Source: Marsupella aquatica
Taxonomy: Eukaryota > Marchantiophyta
Direction: 5' to 3'
Assembly: GCA_973895155.1 (NCBI GenBank)
Contig: OZ316891.1
Coordinates: 2,480,001 to 2,544,000 of the forward strand
Length of the DNA: 64,000 nucleotides
Each line of letters starts with the position of its first letter. Position 1 is the first letter of the stretch. The translations under genes and the position numbers were made by a program. Of this stretch, positions 24,860 to 37,439 are shown in pieces. The notes beneath the pieces are model-generated. The model saw only the letters and a list, made by a program, of their open reading frames with translations. It was not told the DNA's origin and did not search any database.

Positions 24860-26226
24860 TATGTTGTGAATAATCTAGACCGAACGAGACCTCCTACTCT
24901 ACAAGTGCCTCATCCTAACCTCTTTAACAGAGCTATTATCATGCACGGGATTATAGCTCTAATGGAAAGAAAGACTTACCTGGCAACGCCCTACCCGTAA
25001 ATCCTGAACCAGTCAGCCCCTAACTTACTCATAATTTATTTGTAAACGATTGACAAAGTAGTTGAACATAGGGCGCATTTTTACTTCCAGAAAAATTACA
25101 GATTGCAGCACCGAAGCTAGCAGAAACACCCGTACAAGTTACATACATACACCTAGTAGTGGGTAAGAAGTCAGGCAGGTAAGTGGACTGCAAGTAAGAG
25201 GTAGATTCCACCAAAGCTAGTAGAAACACTGTACAGGATATATATTTGTCAAATAGATTGCACCGGTTACATACAAACCCCAGCAAGAGGGCAAGGGCTC
25301 AGATCAGGAAGTAGTCGACAAAGGAAGGTAGATGAGCACCAGAATACAGACACCATGATGCGCAATTCCGTCCAGAGACATTTTCACTCTGAGACAGAAA
25401 CAGAAAATCAATAACCGATATGGAAACATATACTCACCGGCCAAAAGGCGGGATTCTCCTATTATTTCTTAAATCAGCTCACACGAGCAAGATGCTTACT
25501 TCAATAGGCTGGTCAATGGTATCCTTTCCCACGGCAATTGTGGATTTTCATTTATGCCGTGTGAAATGTGAGATTGAGTGAGGTTATCCTATGTAGTCAC
25601 TATATACATATTTACAACCCCTTGAGAGACACCTCAGGCAAAACTTTGAGATTGATTGTTCCTAGGGCTTCGATTCAAAATTGAAGTCAGTCCCTCATGT
25701 CGTGAACACAGAGGATGTTGCTCGTTCGATTGCCTGAGCTCAGAGGATGTCATGGGAAAGAACGAATCCTGACTGACCGCACTGCGGTTCCGTTGCAGAC
25801 TTTTATAAAAAGAAACACTATTGATAACTCATTCAAAAGAAGACTCCCAAGAGGGATGATGAGAGGACAATTTCTGCAATTATGCCCCGATTTCACCAGC
25901 AGTTGACCTTTTTCTGCACCACCAACATAAGGTTTGTCAGTAATATTATTTCCCTTCTACTGTAGGAGAAGTATACACAATAGATTTTCTGTAAGTCTTA
26001 ACACCACTCTTAAGACGTGAAGGATGACCTACTTTGATACGCTACCATAGAAGTTTCAAGATCATGACAGGATGTCTATCAGGATCAGAACACGAAGAGA
26101 AGACTCGACCACCCCGCTGTTGAAGAAAGGATTTAGGGCAGCAAAGGGATCCAAACTACCAACTACTGGACAGCACCTTCTAGAATCCAAAAGCCCCCAG
26201 GAATTGGACAATGGGCTTCCAAGCAT
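24860..26226. other. 3' flank of the Sec14 gene
   Basis: This region probably holds the 3' UTR of the Sec14-nodulin gene next to 26226. No other gene is recognised. Confidence 0.45.
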
Positions 26227-29200
26227 TTAAGAATTGAAGTGCGGAGGAACAGTAGCATCCCAGCAGATGTTCTCACCCTCACGTGTACATATAATTAAGT
26301 GCAAAAACCATGACGAATTGCTAACTCCACGAAGAACCATCTATTCAGCGGCATGCATCCAGAATTAAATAGAGACAACAAATTGTGGCTTACCGCCCAT
26401 TTCGTCTCTTTCATACGTTCCAATAACTGGCACAATTCTTCCTGTTTTGATAACACGGACCGCAAAACCTGGAAACCCACAAATTTGTTATGAGCATTTG
26501 AATTACTATAATCAACTGCCGAGCGCGCTCGTGGATTACCACAAATCCTCTAGATTGATTCAGAGCTCATCTTGCATTGGAGGTAAAGATATTCTCCTGT
26601 GATTATGGGTTCATTAGGAACCTTACCATTTTACAACATATCAACCTTCAATTCTAAATTATCTACGTTGTAAGACGTTGCAAAGATTCATGCCACTCAC
26701 CTTTTTTGTCTCTGCCAATTCATCCTCGAGGTATTTGATTCTCTTTCCAGCAGGATCTGGACTAGTGGCCATTGGTGGACCGAGCTCCGTTGTTTTGGCT
26801 AACTTACCGACCTCTGACTCCAATTTCTCAACACGATTTTGAATCGATACACCAGGCAGCTCTACACTACTAGGAGGACGACTCAACGGTTTCGTAGGGA
26901 AAGGCTTGCTCCCAAGTGTATCCTGTTCATCTTTTGAGCTGAACTCCTCATCACTCTCGTCTGCCCATAGGAAGCTCTCAGTAATTCGATAGGGATAAGT
27001 AACGATGCTTAGAATGAAACCTAGGAATATTGATATGTACTGCACAATCTGTAAAGAAAATGTTCGCCGACCCTGATCGTCGCGAGCACTGCCTGCAAAA
27101 GATTCCACCGTAAAGCAGATTTAAATTTGACCACAAATTATGTTTCCACAAGACAATGGCATCTTAAGAACCAAACATTGTACCACCTAATGAAATCCCA
27201 AGTAGGGACAACCGCTCACTCTATATCCTCTTCCATAGCCATTTTAGCCAGCGATCGTTGGACAGACCCAGGACTAGGGACTAGACTAACAATATAACAA
27301 GACCAAAAATCACCAAGCTAATTCTCCAAGCACAGATAGGGTAAATAAAACATTTTAAATGTTAACCAAACGATAGACGAGATTCGGAGACTATAATACA
27401 TCACACAAGCAACCCAAATCGAGATTTCGGACGAATGCTGCAACCATTCCGTTGAGACTTTTCAGAAGTCCTCTCCAATCAAATTTAAGTTACAGACAGC
27501 TTCAGGAAAAAAGAATGTCTTACCAGTAAAATAGTTTGAAACATCTGGGGATCTTCGAATGGAAACTCGATTTCCAATTCTGTCCACAACCTTATCTACC
27601 ATAGGAATATTCTCTGCACCACCTCCGTTCTGCATTCAGGCCAAGTTCATCGGGCAATATTTAGATCCACCTTCCATATTCACCTGCAGGAAGCTTTGCA
27701 TGGCTTTTATAATATCTAGGGCATCTCGTTTGGTGCCCATAACACCACTCTGTTGGTGAATATGAATTTCTTGACCACTAAGACCTCAAACATAGTGAAA
27801 CTCTCCAACATGATAAGCGCCAGAAGTAAAACTTCGCAGTGTTTGTTCCTACAGCACTGTGTAGATAGTGCATTCCACACCTAAACAGTGTCCCTGGAGC
27901 CATTATAACTACCTTCAATGCATGCAGCAATTGACCACATATCCCAGCTCTACCGAGACGAAGAACGTTAATTTAAGCATCCGACCAGACCTTTCTCAAA
28001 TCAGATTTTACAAGTCAAGCGAGAATCCCTTCTGGATAATTGACCAGAACAACGTCATCCTTCCCCTACTACGGTTCACTAAAGGAATAACCTTGCTATG
28101 GCTACTGTTAAGAATTATAAGCGACATTGACAATCTCTCTTATAAAATATTTCAGTGTCCTACCCGGGCGAAGTATTCCATGTTTATGTGATAACCGTAC
28201 TATATGTTATCATTCCGGCACTGCTCAAAGGGATATGTGTTTTCCCGCACAACTCCTAATAAGTCTTTGTCATTCTAGAACCCTGGTCATGGGAGAAAAT
28301 ATGCCTGTTATCCCATAGTGATGATGCAGAAGACACTTTAGCACTATATAACAGCATTTAGTCACTGGTGACCAATTGATATCGATGGTCAGTATCGGTA
28401 CTTCCAAGACGAAAACAGAGGATAGAAGTGATGATAACAATCATAATATTGTCCCCTTCAAATGGAGCTTGATATCGTTCCGTGAAGTCCAACAGCCAAC
28501 TCCTAAAGTAGTTTAAAGATAAAAGAATGATCTAAAGTAGAATACAATAATTAAAACATCTGTTCTTTTCACGTCGGACTTGAATAAGAGATTCCACAAA
28601 CACGCGTGGACGGTGGTTTCTAAAACCAAAAAGAAGAAATCCTTGCCCGTATTCCAGATACCAATTAGGTGCAGTTAGAGGCGGTAAACATCAAGACTAT
28701 TACTAGTTTAGACAGGTGAAACCATATTGTACCCAACTCTACTTTTGAAATGCTAAGTTCTATGAAGTAACGTACTAAGATCGATGAGCTCAATCACATT
28801 TGAGAAGGACAGAATGGGGCCAACAATTGAACCAAAGAAAAAAACGAACTTCACGGGAACCTTCCTCTATCTAAGGCAGCACCTCTTCATGTACAGGAGT
28901 CATCCTGTGCCTATCTGGTCGACCGGCACCATGAGGTGTTGAGACATCCTCAAAATCTGAACCCGATTCGGCTGTGCTAGAGTCATAGCCCTGACTCAAT
29001 ACCAGGAATAGATCAGTTTATCAGTTTGCGGTCAGAATAAATTACACGTCTCAAGAAGCCACAAGAATAAACGAAAGACAAAACCCACACAATCTGAAAA
29101 CATCACATATCGTCGCGAGTACATAGCGAAAACGAGTGGACTGTGCACGTAAATATTCACCTTGGGGTGCTGCTGTGAATTGGATGATTCTTCTCCGTAT

Positions 29201-32159
29201 GAAGTAGTTGGCGCCAGTTTTGGTAAAGACCTAGCATGACCTGCCCTAATAGCCTGCATCATATAGACAATCAAGAGTGAGAAGTGAAGTATATGAGCCA
29301 GTTTTACTCGTTTCAGAACAACCCCAATAATTCTGGAGACGATATCAGCAACTAAACTTCCCTTACTGACAGTTCCCTTACTGGACAGCTCATCCACGAA
29401 TTACGAGTGGATACATCACTGAAATACTCTGTATTGCAACAGTTACTTCACTGATGTTACGTATCAGAAAAGCTTCCGTGGATGCGTCTATACCTTCAAG
29501 ATAGCAGGATCCTTCCACGGACCCTTGTCAGACCGCAAGCATCCACCTTCTTCAGCACAAGTACATGTTCCACCTAAAAACTCCGGGAGCTGGCTGCAAT
29601 TTTAAACATACTTAGACTTCAAACAGAGTTCAGCAATTCAACTTTTGGCAGTCATTCTTGTTGGACCTTGTTGACTCTGCTAACCAGATCTAAGAAACGT
29701 CCAGAAGTGACTTTTATTGCTTTTAGGAGAGAGGGCTCAACTACTTCCTCAATAAACCACTCGCATTGGGTCAGAATAAGCACAGCTTTAACGCACCTGG
29801 CATCAATTATTTCCAAAAGCTTGCTTTGATATTTATTACCTAGTACCTACAAACCCAGGCACCCGAAGTCAGAATCAAACTGTGCACAATAAGCAACAGA
29901 CTGAGAAGATAGGAACCAATATACAGACACAAGCCTATAGGAGGGATGATGTCACTCACATTTATCTTTGATGTGGTCTTGGGATCTAGGAAGGTTTTAA
30001 TAGTGTTCCAGAGCAGCTTAAAACCAGGACCAGCATTGATGATAAATAATCGGTGTAAAGTCTAAACAACCACAACAGGACAATCGGTCAGTGCCTTCAG
30101 AATGAGAACTTTCAACTCCTTCCGCAACAGAAACAAATAACCCAAGTGATTGTCGTGAGCACGTCACAGAGACTGGAAAGATGGGCATACATAGGTCTCT
30201 AACCTAAGATCGCTCCTCCCTCACAAAGGCAGAGCTAATTATTGTGTCCAACGTCTCGGGGGTGAAGCCTTGAACGAGCTCTCTTACTAGCAACATCAAT
30301 TGTTACCTCGGGATAGTTGTCATTGTCGATCTTCTGTATACCAATAATGAGGTCCCTTGCCGATTTGCCAAAATTCTTCATACCCTGTAACATCAATTGC
30401 ACGACATTGAGCTCCAAAGTTCTCGTTTGACGACATCGTCACGCAGTATTCGTAGATTGCACGTTCCATCAAGACCAGAGTACCTCGTTTCCAATTTCAG
30501 GGATTCGCATAGAATGAAAACACCCAAACCACGTACGACAGCACTACTAGTCCTCTCAAAAGAAAACATACCACGCCTGCAACGTCCAAAATGGTCGTAG
30601 TGCTGTCTATGTGCTTTTTAGCAGCTAAAGAAGCCGCAGGGAACTTCCAATTCAGCGTCCTTTCGAACTCTAGAACGTGATACCTTAAATATCTCTCCAG
30701 AGTAGTGACCTGCATAAGTTTTACTGCATCCACTTTCCCTAGCCTTTCAATGTAGATAGGTCGTCCATCCTTATCTAGACCGTGGTGCCCTTGTGGATAG
30801 AATGACCTTACGGCTTCTATTTCTTTATAATCATAGTCCTGCATTTGACCGACGGCGTACACAGAAAGCATGTTAGGCCATTGGCATCCTAATGAATTAC
30901 ATCGACATTTTTCTACCGGACACCACCCCCAAACCCCACCCCCCGGCGGCCCATTTTTTCTGCGGCCCCACAGCCAACACCAAGCTTCGCACTGCTCTCG
31001 CAAACTGACCACAGTACAGGATGACAAAGAAGCTATTTGGATCCTCCTTACCTCTTCTATGGTATCAGTACCGTAGTCCCTTCGCCATGCCAAGGTATTC
31101 TCCCACATCTCCTTCGCTTTCTCTCTGTCATATTTTCGAGCCCGCAAGAACCTGAAAACATTTACCAGGCCATCCAAAGTAAGACTCCTTATACTGTTAA
31201 CCCGTCCGCGAACCTGGGACAGCTAATCGAAAACTGAGAAAGCAATCAGAGTAATACTACAACTGTTCATCATTGGCACAAGCATAGCTACGACCGGATT
31301 CCTTCCTGGTACGACCGCTTACTAGGTGCAACAGTCAGAAAAATGACTTCTATGTTTGTACCCAGACCATCGATTTACTTCGATCTAAAGGGCTGTAGTT
31401 TCCATATCAATGAAGCAACATAAATCGACCTTGATGGCAGATTGTTTTAGTGCCGGGCTATTGTCATATGACGTCTAATTATACACGGCGTAGAAGCGTT
31501 CAACTACCAAACAAGAGGCCAACGAAAGATCAATCGATCACATATTTATCAACGGTGCCCCAACCGAAAGCAAGAACCTGGACCTACTGAGCACAAATCG
31601 AAAATATGACGCATTCGGAATTAAGTTTTGTGGTTTTGGTAGTCTCCAGAATGTCTCATCGTTTCCCGATGCAAATGACCACAATAACCCACAACAAATC
31701 CAAATCAGGATTCAATCTCCAACACAGTATGGCCGCTATATATAGCAGCTGCTACGCACCGTAAAAGCAAGTGATAATCATCGTGCCGCGCTGGCAGCAA
31801 GTTTTCTGATAGCAGCAAATTCCGGAAGTCATCAACAGCCTTTTGGTCTTCCTCGTTCCTCTCATCACTTACGTGAATCGACAAGGAATTACTAGCTAGC
31901 CTACTTTTTCTCCTTTTCAAATTCGCCCTAAACTTTGTTGCTGCAACTATTGTCTTAAAGGCACTCTTGGCCTTATAGTTGCCCTTTTCCTCAAATTCTG
32001 TCTTGCTACTATCCTGTCTTCTCGTTGCTCTCCCATTGCGTGACGTGGATGGAGAATTGGCTTCAGATCCTGCAGACGACGACACAAACATATAAAGAGC
32101 ATGCCAGGAAAACACGTCTGACCATTACACAGGTGGAAGATCATACTAACGTCAGACAT
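26227..32159 (-). CDS. Sec14-nodulin phosphatidylinositol/phosphatidylcholine transfer protein (SFH type)
   Basis: Sec14-nodulin proteins exchange PtdIns and PtdCho and prime PtdIns for 4-phosphorylation during polarised membrane growth. Twelve exons join in phase behind the first coding exon: 32069-31760, 31151-31052, 30838-30572, 30384-30307, 30061-29960, 29846-29797, 29593-29494, 29253-29161, 28990-28883, 27629-27524, 27092-26701, 26468-26394 and a terminal 26271-26227. They give about 608 residues. The order is a basic N-terminus with [21 protein letters not shown] (CRAL-TRIO-N), the Sec14 fold with [40 protein letters not shown] and [20 protein letters not shown], then the linker with IPMVDK. 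The C-terminal nodulin-like part has one hydrophobic helix ([20 protein letters not shown]) and a coiled coil. The first exon is tentative: 32159-32123 (MSDVSM...) fits the phase but has a weak donor (GTCAGA). Confidence 0.92.
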
Positions 32160-33840
32160 ATCAAAGGTTGGGAGGACCACCCGCGACACAGAGAATCTGC
32201 ATGAAACCCCCGAAACATATGATATTTTAGGACAATTAGTAGCTACCTCCAAGATGAACGCATCATTTATCGATCGCATGACCGAACCACAGCTAAACAG
32301 AGTTCATTTTATGCATCTGAGAGGTTCTGAAGGACAATCCAGGGAAATTGCAAGACTGGCGTCCATCGTGTCCATTGGTGTCTAATATGTCCAATACAGA
32401 TAACGCATTTAGACTTGCTCGTTATCGAGTCTAAATACAGATGACGCATTTAGAATGCATCATTTCTACAATTCCGGAGATGTCAAAGACAAATTCTTCC
32501 CCTTCATATCTGGGAAACAATCGCCTTGGAAAAGCCATTCGAGATCCTTCATACAGACCAGTGACGAGCAACAATATATTGCCATCAATGGAGAACCACG
32601 TCTGGGCTGCTTCTCCCAGGCGTCTGAAGTGTGGAGCCCTCAAAATCGACAGAATTGATGGAAATCAGTTCAAGAGGAATTCCTACAGTTGGCACGCACA
32701 GAAAATCTGACAGTGTGAAGGGCCAGTTTTCATGTCGTGCCTTATCAGCCATCCGAAAGATCCTAACGCGACCTAGTTCCCTAAGTCATTTGAAAGGGCT
32801 GACTCTAAGGCAAGGCAGACAGAGTCATGCAAGGAACAGGGACGCATGTGACCGGAATCAGGGAGCAACACAGAGGGCGCGACAGACACGCAATGTAGAA
32901 ACCACCAGGATATGGGAATCACAGAAGGATATTAGTGCGTGTTTATCGAAGCAAGGCAAAACGATCAAAGCATCATCACGACCCATGAAAAATTCCCTGA
33001 CTATGTAGTTTGCTCTCGACCGCCTTCCTCATGCCGGGAAGCAATCAGGGACAGACGGAGGACGGACAGAGACAGCACGCACACCCGCAGAGTACGGGCA
33101 GACAATGAGCACTACAGACCTGGTAGAGAATTCATGATTGCCTTGCGTTGTCGAGGTTTCGACCACAAATCCAATCAACACGAAGGACCCACAGTGCCAC
33201 TACTGCTTTCTCTGTTTGCTCTTGTGAACCTATTACAACCTCAGAAGAAATTGCCGGAGCGGACACTCAGGAATATTGCGCTCCACTACGAAACACTAAA
33301 CTCGATTACCGCTACAGACGATTGGCCAATGTGATCTCCAGGACCATGCAGCTTGTCTACATGCTTTCAGGAGGGCTCAGGAGCCGGCTCCGCCATTCCA
33401 AGAGCAAATGTCAACCCTAGCGGGTCTGGTCTAATAATGCGTGCTTACAAATTGCCCTGGAAGTCCAAATGGGCCAACCACCGTAATCAAACTTCACAAC
33501 GAGGTCGAGCGGACCACTCCGCACGTGTATCGCCGACAACAGGACACGCTTTTTGCAATAAGCAGACTGATGATCGGTGACAAGCTAACACTGACCGACG
33601 ATTGGACGGGTCATTTATTCGTTCTTGGTCTGTTTTCGATTTCCACGGTGCAACCTGTCCTGTCCGTTCCTCCACCAAAGAGATTTTCCGCGTGTGCTGT
33701 CTGTTCCCACCGTTCGGCTTTACCAAGAACGCAAGAACTCTCTTGGCTCCGCCCCTTCTTCACTCGAATCACTCTCCTCCTCAGAGCAGAGCCTCCGTCA
33801 TTCTTCGTCTGGCCGGTGAGCTTTCGCTGAGGCCCAGTCG
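32160..33840. promoter_or_regulatory. Upstream region of the Sec14 gene
   Basis: This is the divergent 5' flank of the Sec14-nodulin gene. It is GC-richer than the spacer, and the leader and promoter are presumably here. Open frames on both strands have no recognisable motif. Confidence 0.35.
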
Positions 33841-33842
33841 AA

Positions 33843-33955
33843 ATGAAAAGAACAGAACAGAGCAAAACAGAACAGAACAGAGCAGAGCAGAACAGAGCAG
33901 AACAGAGCAAAACAGAGCCGAACACAACAGAACAGAACAGAGCAGAGGACGACAC
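33843..33955. repeat. Imperfect (ARCAG)n pentanucleotide array
   Basis: About 110 bp made of AACAG, AGCAG and AAACAG units with few interruptions, for example GAACAGAGCAGAGCAGAACA. Purines fill the + strand, so both strands read open and produce spurious repetitive peptides. Confidence 0.9.
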
Positions 33956-34259
33956 AGGCGCTGGGGACAGGGGTCAGCAAACAAACAAGAAACCGTGGAG
34001 TCAGGCGGTGGGCGATCTCACGGTCCGTTCACTTTCCAGGGACGGCCACCTGGCAGGATGTGTGGCACGTGTGGACGCCCGATTCACCCCCAGCTCCTTC
34101 GAAGACGGAACAAACGAATTTGCTATGTACTGTACCTCGGGAGTGGGACCAGGGCAATAACTCTCACACCTCACGTGGAGGAATGGGGAACCTTTAGTGC
34201 CTAACAGCCTAAGTTAGAAAGATAGACACAAAAAGTTTTGACTCCCTCTTTATTGATTA

Positions 34260-34921
34260 GGGGTTTTCAAAGCCGGGCTTAATAAAAGTTACATGACACG
34301 AGTTGGCATAAAACACCTTATAATCAGATTTTATGGGCCATTGGTTGTAAGGGGATATGTATTGACACTTGCCATTATGGGTAATCTCCTAAGTGTAAGT
34401 GCTTTTTGCCCATCCTTGTTGGACAAACCTAAGTTTATTACCTCAAACAAGTGGTCACGATAGCATTCTAATAATACACATTGATTGGCATGTTTTCCTG
34501 TCCCTGGATGAGACAATGTTATGATGATGTGATGTTGTGATTACTCTATATTGTGATGATGCAAATTCAAAGTCTCAGAGATAAAGTTAAGGGTTTTGGT
34601 CAGTGACTATGGCACTTTCTTTTGGAAGCCAATTTTGGCCTCCTGCGACTTTTATGGCGGCTCCCGTAACTCAGTCCATATGGCTAACTCTATCATAACT
34701 TGATACGGCTGTGCTTTGAGACGCCCTCCAATGGACACAAAAAGTTAGTGACTACAAAATTCATAGTCCATAACTTTTTGTCATAGGGATTGGTCTTATG
34801 TCATTATCATTAGTCAGTGTATACAAGGAAAAAAAACAATTACATAATCTTGTGAAAAATTATGACAATTCATTTATTGTATAATGTCAGCATTCGTAAT
34901 TTTGAGGCTTTGAAGACACCC
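34260..34921. mobile_element. TIR DNA transposon (MITE-like), copy 2
   Basis: The left end, GGGGTTTTCAAAGCCGGGC, pairs with the reverse complement of the right end, GGGTGTCTTCAAAGCCTC. TA flanks both ends (34258-34259 and 34922-34923). The termini and the internal GGCTCCCGTAACTCAGTC segment (near 34664) resemble the element at 5049-5599 (GGCTCCCATAACTCCAGTC). A further end-like sequence, CTTTGAGACGCCCT, lies inside at about 34713, so this copy may be composite or nested. No coding capacity is seen. Confidence 0.6.
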
Positions 34922-34929
34922 TACTGGAA

Positions 34930-35752
34930 GACATTTACTAGGATCCTTCTTTGTTTTTGCCCAGCCCCATGGATTGCATAAAGTTATTGTTGATTTTAAA
35001 CCAACAAAAAACCGGTTGCGGATTGCAGTTGACAACTTTGATTACCTTGTGGAGATAGCAGTCAAGATGTCAAGTCATATAATTTGAGAATGGTCTCAAT
35101 TCAATGTAATGGATGAATGATGTTTCCAGAGAAAAATGGGACTTCTTTGTCGTGAAGCTCCTGTCTCAACCAAATTGAAAGCAAAAAACCCAATTGAAAG
35201 CAAACAAAATGGATCAATGGGATGAAATGTGTGATTGAAAACATTTTCCCTGCTCCATCACTCTCATATCACGGATTTGAGCCCACCACTTAGTCTAGGC
35301 AAAGCCCCCTGAAAACTGGACTTCTTATGTAACTTATCAAACACGTTCCCTTTGCACAGTTGAGCAAAGACATAGTTGAAGTGTTCTCTAATTGAAAGTG
35401 TTGTCATGTTTTCATAGTGGGTGGAAGAAAATCTTAAGAAATGTTATACAAAGTGTTGTCAATGTGATAGAGGTCAAAACAAGACGCATTGGAACATGTG
35501 CTCTTGATGTGTGACATGGTCTTTGCAACAGTGTTATAGGTTCAACTAGCCCAATGGCAGTCGGTTGCACAGAATATAACAAGGCAAAGCAAAGAAAAAT
35601 GTTGAAACATCTTATGTGTAGTAGTGGCCATGCAAATACTCATTGTCAAAGTGTTGTCAAGAATAAGTGCATGTTCACCATGTTACTACCTATCTAAGCC
35701 ACTCTCTATTTTCCGTTGACATTGAACCAGCATTTAACTCCTTCCTCACATA
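34930..35752. other. AT-rich spacer
   Basis: No gene or ordered repeat is seen. Confidence 0.5.
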
Positions 35753-36163
35753 TTACTCCACTTCTGCACATAACTTGAACATCTCATGCCGGTTATTTTG
35801 AAATCCTGTTACTTGCCTGCTTGCAACTTCCCACGACACATAAATCCCTGGCCTCCTCCCGACGGCAATTGCATAATCATGTAGGATACCTCTTGCCCTT
35901 ACCATCTGTCGCTCTAGTGTTGTTACTTTCCTCTCCATTCTTGCCATTGGCACTAGTATCAGTTCTTCCAGGTCTGGTGCTTCAATCTCCAACTCTTCAA
36001 GCTCTCCATGTTTTTGAACCTGCTCCACTGCTGGCCCTTCATTGCGGGCTGCTAATCCTACCAGGCGACATATTTGAATCATTCCCAATCGCAGTACTCT
36101 CCAGTTTGCCCAACAACTTTCTCCTATTGCACTCCACAGCGACTCATTGTCCGACTCAGCCAT
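35753..36163 (-). CDS. Small protein with C-terminal RNase H1 N-terminal (HBD-like) domain
   Basis: This 136-residue frame has an acidic, tryptophan-containing N-terminal half, a predicted coiled coil around residues 75-95 (MARMERKVTTLERQMVRARG) and a C-terminal motif YAIAVGRRPGIYVSWEVASR followed by QVTGF and an F near the end. That pattern, GR-x-GIY-x-x-W-x5-QV-x-GF, is the RNase H1 N-terminal hybrid-binding fold (PF01693), which binds RNA:DNA hybrids or dsRNA. No RNase H catalytic domain follows: the stop comes about ten residues after the motif. Such stand-alone domains occur in accessory proteins of plant mobile elements and retroelements. The surroundings, transposon-rich and lacking introns, suit that reading, but I find no LTR or polymerase. 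A pseudogene fragment is also possible. Confidence 0.55.
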   Translation of the reverse strand: MAESDNESLWSAIGESCWANWRVLRLGMIQICRLVGLAARNEGPAVEQVQKHGELEELEIEAPDLEELILVPMARMERKVTTLERQMVRARGILHDYAIAVGRRPGIYVSWEVASRQVTGFQNNRHEMFKLCAEVE

Positions 36164-36218
36164 TCTTCTCTAGCTGGACATTGCCTTTGCGTTCCCCCTT
36201 TCCACTCTGACTTATGGT

Positions 36219-36261
36219 GTCTGGTCAAAGAGAGGGTGTCAGAATTTATAGTTGACCAGAC
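36219..36261. repeat. 10-bp inverted repeat upstream of the HBD-like ORF
   Basis: GTCTGGTCAA (36219-36228) and TTGACCAGAC (36252-36261) are perfect complements separated by 23 bases. They lie 55-100 bp upstream of the ORF's ATG. They could be a hairpin in its leader or an operator-like palindrome. Confidence 0.6.
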
Positions 36262-36289
36262 TTTGCACCACTCCCTAGGCAACTAGTCC

Positions 36290-37335
36290 TTAGCTGTATA
36301 TTATCGTGTGGCCAATGCATTAGCTGTACATTCTCATGATCATATTTATCTCATGGTAATCTTGTATATATCGGCATGGGCTCCTTGTTCTTGTCTTGTA
36401 CCTTCTATATGTCATTTCTGCTTATTGTTAGGATTAGCCTTGTGTGGCACTTGGGTGGTTTGCCCTCCCTTCCCCTGAGTATTTATCCAAGGGGTTACGG
36501 ATTACTTTTATTAAGTTTTCCTCTAAATTGCATCATAACAACCTCTAAACTTGCACGTTAGTGGTATAGTCTAGATATGCTGGCAAGAAGCTATAGTTAA
36601 GTGACGTTGACTCTCCAATCAATTGTGATTGCAGCAGATTTCATTGACATGCTAGAATTTTTGCATTTTGTATTTTCTTCATCCAATTTCCTGATGTCGA
36701 CGCCAGTGGTCCCATGGGTTGGGAACTGATCAAACAATCATTTAGTCGGAATACTCTCAGAACCAACAGGTTTTGGAAATTATTCCCATGTCTAGGTGAG
36801 AATCGCAACGTTCAAAAGTCATTGCATTGGAACAGGACAGATGGAGACCAATCACTTTGTCCTGCGCTAAAAACCATCGTATACATTTTTAAATGGTGTG
36901 AGTATGTGCAAGAGATTCACTTTCGACTCACTTCACCATCTTGCTTGACTTCAGGTGATCCACTCACCCTCCCATTTCAACTGTAACTCGTAATTCATGT
37001 CAGGAAAAAAGGGGGTACCCGTGTGTAACCATTTCTATTAGGTGCTACCATTTCCATAACCCTGTGCCCCCGGTAAGTCTTATCCAATAATCATCTGACT
37101 TTCCGGGCAAGTATTACTTAGACTGTTTGGGTCGGGGTTCTACTCTAAAACCTGTTCCCACAAAGCTTAGAAAAACTTCTCAGTTGTCGCCAATCAACAT
37201 TTCCTCACTTTTTGCTTGCAGGGTTACAGACTATTAATCCTAGACCAAACTGTCATTACCCTATATGTTAGTGGCAATGTGGTGTAGAGTATCCCGCCCA
37301 AAGAGGGGGTAATGGGTGGTAATCGATCCCCAAAG
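36290..37335. other. Spacer, no gene seen
   Basis: AT-rich sequence with no recognisable gene; probably transposon-derived. Confidence 0.45.
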
Positions 37336-37340
37336 GCACA

Positions 37341-37434
37341 GAGTCTCAGAGGGTTACATCCATTACCCCCAAGTGGGGATGAGAGGGCATTGAGTCCGAG
37401 AGGCTTACAACCATTATCCCCAAGTGGGGATGAG
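37341..37434. repeat. Tandem duplication of ~45-50 bp
   Basis: GAGTCTCAGAGGGTTACATC to CCCCAAGTGGGGATGAG recurs with a few changes at once downstream, as GAGTCCGAGAGGCTTACAAC onward. Each copy contains the palindrome CCCCAAGTGGGG or its near form. Confidence 0.75.
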
Positions 37435-37439
37435 TTACC

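Noticed and set aside
33602-34204. 200-codon + frame and mirrored minus frames
   Set aside because: They run through the ARCAG array, which is stop-free by composition; no domain.
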